Origin: DAIPJH01 sp036770365 | GTDB lineage: Bacteria; Pseudomonadota; Alphaproteobacteria; Rickettsiales; UBA998 | Length of the DNA: 64,000 nucleotides | Direction of reading: 5' to 3' | NCBI GenBank assembly: GCA_036770365.1 | Contig: DAIPJH010000005.1 | Location: 62,001-126,000 of the forward strand | Part shown: piece after piece, positions 59,482 through 64,000 of the stretch | How positions within the stretch are numbered: position 1 is the stretch's first letter | Layout of the letters: every line of letters begins with the position of its first letter | Notes under the pieces: model-generated | Databases searched by the model: none | What the model saw: only the letters and a program-made list of their open reading frames with translations | Told to the model about the DNA's origin: nothing | Made by a program: the position numbers and the translations under genes

Positions 59482-60138
59482 ATGATGGACAATGCAGCTT
59501 CACTTGCACAAGATACCAATGCTGAAGAAAATAGTGCTAAACAAGAAGCGTTAGCCATGCAAAAAGCGGCACAGGATATTGCGGATGCGTTCCAAGCGGA
59601 TAAAGAACAGAACGAATCTCCTTTTGTTCCTGAAATCGTTGCCCCGTCACAAGAAACCGTGTTACAAGAAGAAATCGTCTCCCTTAAAGACCAGCTCCTA
59701 CGCGCCGTGGCCGAGACCGAGAACGTCCGCCGTCGTGGTCAACGCGACCTTGATGAAGGACGTAAATATGCCGTCACAGGCTTTGCTCGTGACTTAAGTA
59801 GTGTCATCGAAAATCTTTACCGCGCTATTGGTAGTATCACCCCCGAACTTCGTGGCAGCAACGAAGCCATAGAAAATCTTGCACAAGGTCTAGACATGAC
59901 CCTACGCGAAATGACATCCACCTTAGAACGTCATGGCGTCAAACGCATTTGGCCACAAGGTGAAATCTTTAACCATAATCATCATCAGGCCGTGGCACAA
60001 ATTGATGATAACGAACATCCTGCAGGAACTATCTTGCAAGTTCTACAAGCAGGCTATATCATCCACGATAGACTCCTCCAGCCTGCCATGGTGTGTGTAT
60101 CACGCCCAAGCGCAGGACATGTTGATACTCAAGCATAA
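59482..60138 (+). CDS. grpE: Nucleotide exchange factor GrpE
   Basis: 218 residues (217 from the second Met). A disordered acidic N-terminus is followed by the long coiled-coil helix EIVSLKDQLLRAVAETENVRRRGQRDLDEGRKYAVTGFARDL (about 64-105) and the beta-wing domain with GVKRIWPQGEIFNHNHHQAVAQI and the C-terminal GYIIHDRLLQPAMVCVS. It releases ADP from DnaK. In many alphaproteobacteria hrcA precedes grpE; here a SPOR-protein gene and a long inverted repeat do. ftsX follows after 11 nt. Confidence 0.95.
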   Translation: MMDNAASLAQDTNAEENSAKQEALAMQKAAQDIADAFQADKEQNESPFVPEIVAPSQETVLQEEIVSLKDQLLRAVAETENVRRRGQRDLDEGRKYAVTGFARDLSSVIENLYRAIGSITPELRGSNEAIENLAQGLDMTLREMTSTLERHGVKRIWPQGEIFNHNHHQAVAQIDDNEHPAGTILQVLQAGYIIHDRLLQPAMVCVSRPSAGHVDTQA

Positions 60139-60149
60139 ACAAGGTTTTC

Positions 60150-61040
60150 ATGCAGCTTTTTCCTCGCCCTGACCTGCCTTTTGACCGCGAGGACGCCAAC
60201 CGCTACCTCCCATGGGTAATTGCTGTGATGACCGCACTCACTGGTTTCTTGATGGCGATAGGGATTGTGCTAGGCGGTTTAGTACAAGACAATCAAAAAG
60301 ATTTAGCCTACCGCATGCAAGTACAACTTCCCTATGATGAAGGTAACGAACGTCCTGCCGCCGAGAAACTTGTCGAAAAACTCCGAAGCTTCTCAAGCGT
60401 CGCAGAAGCAAGCTTGGTCAGTGAAACCAATGCTAAAGAACTTCTATCGCCATGGCTAGGCACGAGTAAAGGTATTGCGGGTCTCCCTCTACCTGCCATT
60501 ATTGACGTCAAACTTAGAGCAGAGTCCGTCGATAAAGGTGAAATGACCCCTGAGCGTATGCGTACCATGTTAGGAGACGCATGGCCAGGCATGGTCATTG
60601 ATGGCTATGAAAAATGGATTGCGGATTTCAATCAACTAACCAAAAGCGTCCAATTCACACTTTATAGCATTGCAGGTCTTGTACTCATTTCTGCCATTGT
60701 GATTGTACTCTTAATCACTCGCGCTAGCGTACAACTTCACTTCCCTATTGTACGTCTGCTTCATCGCATTGGCGCACGAGATGACTACATCTCCCGCCAA
60801 TTCCAAATCAATGCTATTACTATGACCCTTAAAGGCGGTATTCCAGGAATAGTCGTTGCCGCAGGATTATTTATCGCTTCGCATCAACTACTTGGTCATA
60901 TTCCAAGCCTTTCTCTTCAAGATATACACCTCCCCTTTAGTCTCGTTGTGATGATGATGTGCATTCCCATCAGTATGGTCGCCTGCGTATCACTGGCAGT
61001 ACAAATGACCGTACGACAAATGCTGCTCAAACTGCATTAA
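60150..61040 (+). CDS. ftsX: FtsX-like cell-division permease
   Basis: 296 residues. Four membrane segments are visible: about 22-46, then three at about 170-190, 224-250 and 263-290, with an extracytoplasmic domain between the first two, the FtsX topology. RLLHRIGARDDYISRQFQ near 205-222 resembles the cytosolic coupling segment of FtsX. FtsEX activates peptidoglycan hydrolases at the septum. No ftsE ATPase gene is adjacent, whereas ftsE normally overlaps ftsX. Downstream genes (gmhB-like, ydcF, plsC) follow tightly. Confidence 0.85.
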   Translation: MQLFPRPDLPFDREDANRYLPWVIAVMTALTGFLMAIGIVLGGLVQDNQKDLAYRMQVQLPYDEGNERPAAEKLVEKLRSFSSVAEASLVSETNAKELLSPWLGTSKGIAGLPLPAIIDVKLRAESVDKGEMTPERMRTMLGDAWPGMVIDGYEKWIADFNQLTKSVQFTLYSIAGLVLISAIVIVLLITRASVQLHFPIVRLLHRIGARDDYISRQFQINAITMTLKGGIPGIVVAAGLFIASHQLLGHIPSLSLQDIHLPFSLVVMMMCIPISMVACVSLAVQMTVRQMLLKLH

Positions 61041-61044
61041 CTCC

Positions 61045-61617
61045 ATGACACGCCCCCTCATATTGCTCGATCGCGACGGCGTGATTAACGAAGATATCTC
61101 ACCCAACGGCGTAATAGCATGGTCACAGTTTCAATTTATACCACATGCAAAAGAAGCTATCGCTACCCTTCACCAAGCAGGATATGCCATTGCCATTGTC
61201 ACCAACCAATCTGCGATTGGTAAAGGTTTGATGACAGAAACTACCTTACACGATATTCACCATCACATGATGACAGCCATCCGCGAAGCAGGTGGTGATA
61301 TTGATGCCATTTACAGTTGCTATGATCACCCAGACCACCCAACTCACCGCCGCAAGCCCAACGCAGGTATGTTAGAAGAAGCTCTGCGTCAATTTAACAC
61401 ACAGGCAGAAAAAACGCCCATGATAGGAGATGCGCTGCGCGACCTACAAGCTGCCTACACTGCCCATTGCCCACGTATTTTACTACGCACAGGCAAAGGC
61501 GCAACACTCATCGAAGAAAACGACATCAAAAACTTGCAACCCGTGACAATTTGCGCCAATCTGATGGAAGCTGCCTTACACATCATCAACCATTACCCCC
61601 CTCATAATCATGCTTAA
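61045..61617 (+). CDS. gmhB: HAD-family heptose bisphosphate phosphatase-like protein
   Basis: 190 residues. Motif I LLDRDGVINED near 7-17, IVTNQSAIGKGL near 49-60, RRKPNAGMLEEA near 97-108 and MIGDALRDLQAA near 121-132 match D,D-heptose-1,7-bisphosphate phosphatases and HisB-N. The zinc loop is shortened: the usual second Cys pair is absent (CYDHPDHPTHRRKPNAGM has only one Cys). It may act in LPS heptose synthesis or on a related sugar phosphate. Its end overlaps ydcF by eight bases. Confidence 0.8.
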   Translation: MTRPLILLDRDGVINEDISPNGVIAWSQFQFIPHAKEAIATLHQAGYAIAIVTNQSAIGKGLMTETTLHDIHHHMMTAIREAGGDIDAIYSCYDHPDHPTHRRKPNAGMLEEALRQFNTQAEKTPMIGDALRDLQAAYTAHCPRILLRTGKGATLIEENDIKNLQPVTICANLMEAALHIINHYPPHNHA

Positions 61618-62188
61618 AACATTATTTATCATAATTTTAATCCTCTGGGCAACAGGCCTTGCATTGTTTATCAATCAGATTGCTGGCAAAGCAGATGTGA
61701 AGCCAACGGCACAAATCAGCGAATCTATCGTTGTATTAACGGGTGGCAGCGACCGTATTCACAAAGGATTTGAACTCTTACTCGACAACAAAGGCAGTAG
61801 TCTCTTTATCAGCGGTGTTGGTGAAGGCATTACCAAGGAGAGTCTTATCACGGCGCATGGCGGCACCGCAAAACAACAAGCTCAGCTAAGAAAAATGCGC
61901 TCTTTGATAATATTAGGACATCGCGCAGATGACACACGTAGCAACGCGACAGAAGTACATGATTTTGTCATACAACAACATATCAAATCCATCCGCCTCG
62001 TTACCGCCAACTACCATATGCCGCGTGCATTACTCGAAATTGAACCACGCATTCCCAAAGTACAAATTATCCCTGAACCCGTATTACCTGAAAATTTTCA
62101 TCGTGAAACATGGTGGAATCATGCTGGTACATTACGTCTTATTTTTAGTGAATACATGAAATATCTCGCTATCCGTTTAGGTATCTAA
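61610..62188 (+). CDS. YdcF-like DUF218 membrane protein
   Basis: 192 residues. An N-terminal membrane anchor (about 4-23) is followed by the DUF218 fold: IVVLTGGSDRIHKGFELL near 40-57, LFISGVGEG near 65-73, RSNATEVHDFV near 109-119 and LVTANYHMPRALLEI near 130-144. DUF218 proteins (ElyC/SanA/YdcF) are linked to envelope biogenesis. In alphaproteobacteria a DUF218 gene commonly lies with ftsX and plsC, as here. Translation is probably coupled to the overlapping gmhB-like gene. Confidence 0.88.
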   Translation: MLKTLFIIILILWATGLALFINQIAGKADVKPTAQISESIVVLTGGSDRIHKGFELLLDNKGSSLFISGVGEGITKESLITAHGGTAKQQAQLRKMRSLIILGHRADDTRSNATEVHDFVIQQHIKSIRLVTANYHMPRALLEIEPRIPKVQIIPEPVLPENFHRETWWNHAGTLRLIFSEYMKYLAIRLGI

Positions 62189-62191
62189 CCA

Positions 62192-62932
62192 ATGCAGCCT
62201 ATCACCATCATTCGTTCGCTGCTTTTCAATCTTTTCTACATACTGTGGATGCCATGCATCGGCATGATTCTTTTTATTCCCTCGCTCTGTATCGCACGCA
62301 TTGCTACCCATGGGGTAGGTAGGACGTGGGCAAGAGGCGTCATGGTCATGCTACGCATACTTTGCGGCATTCGCTTCGAGATACAAGGCAAGGAATATCT
62401 CCAACGTGAGGGGGCGGTTCTCTACGCTGTCAAACACCAATCCGCATGGGAAACCATCATTTTTTGGTTGCTTGTGGATACCCCCGTTTACGTCCTCAAA
62501 AAAGAACTCTTAAACCTCCCTGTTTTTGGCTATTACCTCACACACAAGATCGCCTGTATTGCCATCGACCGCAAAGCAGGTACAAGTGCCATACGCACAT
62601 TAGTTACCGCTGCAAAAAAACATCTCAGTGCAAAGCGGCAAATCATCATTTTTCCTGAAGGTACACGCCGCGCTGTTGGTGCAGCACCGGATTATCAAGC
62701 AGGAATCGCGGCACTCTATGCCATGCTGAACATCCCTGTTACCCCCGTCGCCCTTAATGCTGGCGTATTTTGGCCACGCAACGCGTTCTTAAAAAAATCT
62801 GGATGCATTACCATTACCTTTCTGCCTCCTATCGAGGCGGGATTAGACCGCGATATTTTTATGACACGCCTACAATATTCCATTGAACATTCATCCAACA
62901 AACTTGTTGAAAGCATAGGATATAAAGCATGA
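62192..62932 (+). CDS. plsC: 1-acyl-sn-glycerol-3-phosphate acyltransferase
   Basis: 246 residues. An N-terminal hydrophobic region (about 8-40) is followed by the PlsC domain with KHQSAWET (H-x4-E in place of the canonical H-x4-D, a variant frequent in alphaproteobacterial PlsC), GYYLTHKIACIAIDRKAG near 110-127 and IIFPEGTRRAVG near 149-160. It makes phosphatidic acid from lysophosphatidic acid. Its last bases overlap the rph start (ATGA). Confidence 0.92.
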   Translation: MQPITIIRSLLFNLFYILWMPCIGMILFIPSLCIARIATHGVGRTWARGVMVMLRILCGIRFEIQGKEYLQREGAVLYAVKHQSAWETIIFWLLVDTPVYVLKKELLNLPVFGYYLTHKIACIAIDRKAGTSAIRTLVTAAKKHLSAKRQIIIFPEGTRRAVGAAPDYQAGIAALYAMLNIPVTPVALNAGVFWPRNAFLKKSGCITITFLPPIEAGLDRDIFMTRLQYSIEHSSNKLVESIGYKA

Positions 62933-63654
62933 CCCATACCCGTAGTTTTGATAGGCCCTATAACGGGCTACGCCCTGTAACATTAACAGCGGGTATTAGC
63001 CGCAACGCTGAAGGATCATGCCTCGTCAGCTTTGGTAACACCAAGGTGCTTTGCACAGCAAGCTTAGAAAGTCACCCACCTAGCTTTCTACGCGGTACAG
63101 GGCAAGGCTGGGTCACCGCAGAATATGGTATGTTACCTCGCTCCACAGGCACGCGCAATCCACGTGAAGCTGCTAAAGGCAAGCAATCAGGACGCACCCA
63201 AGAAATCCAACGTTTAATTGGTCGTTCGCTACGTGCGGTATGTAATCTTCATGCGCTAGGCGAACGCCAAATCACCATTGATTGTGATGTCTTAGAAGCC
63301 GATGGTGGCACACGTACCGCGTCCATCACAGGTGCGTATATTGCCCTCCATCAAGCGTGCCAATTTATGCTTACAGAAAAACTCATCACCACTCATCCTT
63401 TGACCCATTCCGTCTGTGCTATCTCATGCGGCATTGTCGAGGGTAAAGCTTTGCTTGATCTGGATTACAGCGAAGATAGTAATGCGGATGTTGATGCCAA
63501 TTTTGTCCTTGCAGGCAACGGTAACATGATAGAAATTCAAAGTACCGCGGAAAAAAATAGTTTTAGCGAACAAGAATTCTTTACACTACTCTCACTCGCC
63601 AAAGAGGCCTCACTGGAACTGACCCGTCTTCAAAATGAAGCATTAGGACTTTGA
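62929..63654 (+). CDS. rph: Ribonuclease PH
   Basis: 241 residues, normal length. RPYNGLRPVTLTAGISRNAEGSCLVSFGNTKVLCTASLE near 9-47, GQGWVTAEYGMLPRSTGTRNPREAAKGKQSGRTQEIQRLIGRSLRA near 59-104 and the catalytic DCDVLEADGGTRTASITGA near 119-137 with the DYSEDSNADVDANFV segment near 181-195. It trims tRNA 3' ends by phosphorolysis. It overlaps plsC by four bases and is followed after 2 nt by rdgB, a widely conserved pair. Confidence 0.96.
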   Translation: MTHTRSFDRPYNGLRPVTLTAGISRNAEGSCLVSFGNTKVLCTASLESHPPSFLRGTGQGWVTAEYGMLPRSTGTRNPREAAKGKQSGRTQEIQRLIGRSLRAVCNLHALGERQITIDCDVLEADGGTRTASITGAYIALHQACQFMLTEKLITTHPLTHSVCAISCGIVEGKALLDLDYSEDSNADVDANFVLAGNGNMIEIQSTAEKNSFSEQEFFTLLSLAKEASLELTRLQNEALGL

Positions 63655-63656
63655 TC

Positions 63657-64000
63657 ATGACCCAAAAGCTCGTCATTGCCACCCATAATCAAGGAAAATT
63701 GCGTGAAATTGCGGATATTCTCGCGCCACTCAACATCCCTGTGATCTCTGCGGGAGAGCTTGGCTTGGATGAACCAGAAGAAATAGGTGAGACTTTTATT
63801 GCCAATGCCTTACTCAAAGCACACGCCGCAGCACAAGCAGCAGGACTTCCTGCACTTGCTGATGATTCTGGACTTGCCGTCGATGCGCTTGAAGGCGCAC
63901 CTGGCATCTATTCTGCCCGCTGGGCTGGAAAAAACAAAGATTTCAATATCGCAAGTGAACGAATTTATGATGAAGTGCAGTCTGTTGGCATTAACCCTAT
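63657..64000 (+). CDS. rdgB: XTP/dITP pyrophosphatase, N-terminal part (runs off window end)
   Basis: 114 residues are visible from the ATG at 63657 to the window edge. The HAM1/RdgB signature is clear: KLVIATHNQGKLREIADILAPL near 4-25, GETFIANALLKAHAAA near 44-59, ALADDSGLAVDALEGAPGIYSARWAG near 66-91. It removes inosine and xanthosine triphosphates from the nucleotide pool. The remaining third of the protein is outside the window. Confidence 0.95.
   Translation, partial: MTQKLVIATHNQGKLREIADILAPLNIPVISAGELGLDEPEEIGETFIANALLKAHAAAQAAGLPALADDSGLAVDALEGAPGIYSARWAGKNKDFNIASERIYDEVQSVGINP

Overview
The window looks like the chromosome of an alphaproteobacterium of moderate GC content. The evidence is a 14-subunit nuo (complex I) set preceded by hup, tRNA-Val and tRNA-Asp and followed by birA, coaX and an RNase J gene; a class I lysyl-tRNA synthetase; the argH-lptM-lysA arrangement with tlpA divergent; a Rickettsia/Thermus-type NADP isocitrate dehydrogenase; and the rph-rdgB and grpE neighbourhoods. 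Biosynthetic genes for arginine (argH), lysine (lysA), histidine (hisZ) and purines (purA) argue against a strongly reduced obligate parasite. The order or family cannot be fixed from the sequence alone. I saw no transposase, prophage, rRNA or CRISPR array.

Layout. 1-20450 (mostly minus strand): hup, two tRNAs, nuoABC, then a 2.3 kb interruption (a membrane protein, a small membrane protein and a plus-strand malate dehydrogenase), then nuoD to nuoN with two non-nuo genes embedded (a HicB-like protein between nuoF and nuoG, a DedA-family protein between nuoH and nuoI), then birA, coaX and a truncated RNase J gene. 20.8-28.9 kb: a large glycine-zipper protein, icd, psd-pssA, hisZ-purA and a small membrane protein. 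29-33.4 kb: a signalling block made of a tail-anchored pseudokinase, a membrane protein, a STAS protein and a receiver/PP2C phosphatase. 33.4-46.6 kb: mostly minus-strand housekeeping genes (an aminotransferase and miaB; tsaB, tag, lysA, lptM, argH; then an HAD hydrolase, recR, ybaB, dnaX, the SRP RNA, yajQ and lolA). 46.7-54.8 kb: ftsK, then a TetR regulator facing an acid-ceramidase-like hydrolase, an LplT-like transporter and a fused acyltransferase/acyl-ACP synthetase. 55-64 kb: a small cysteine protein, lysK, a triple-SPOR protein, grpE, ftsX, gmhB, ydcF, plsC, rph and a truncated rdgB.

Non-coding structure is the most unusual part. Three small orphan proteins (starts at 17680, 28655 and 55041) are each preceded by the same module: a 20-bp box resembling a reversed Pho box, exactly 13 nt, a TTGA-type -35, exactly 17 nt, and a -10. 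Two further copies of the box lie near icd and between miaB and a peptidoglycan-binding-domain gene. Heptanucleotide tandem repeats carrying TAG begin at the stop codons of coaX, nuoA, nuoD and dnaX, with another set beside the SRP RNA; because 7 is not a multiple of 3 they place stops in successive frames. A perfect 21-bp inverted repeat precedes grpE, where alphaproteobacteria often carry hrcA. Several GTCAT-headed palindromes and a hairpin element with compensatory changes on both sides of dnaX complete the repeat content.
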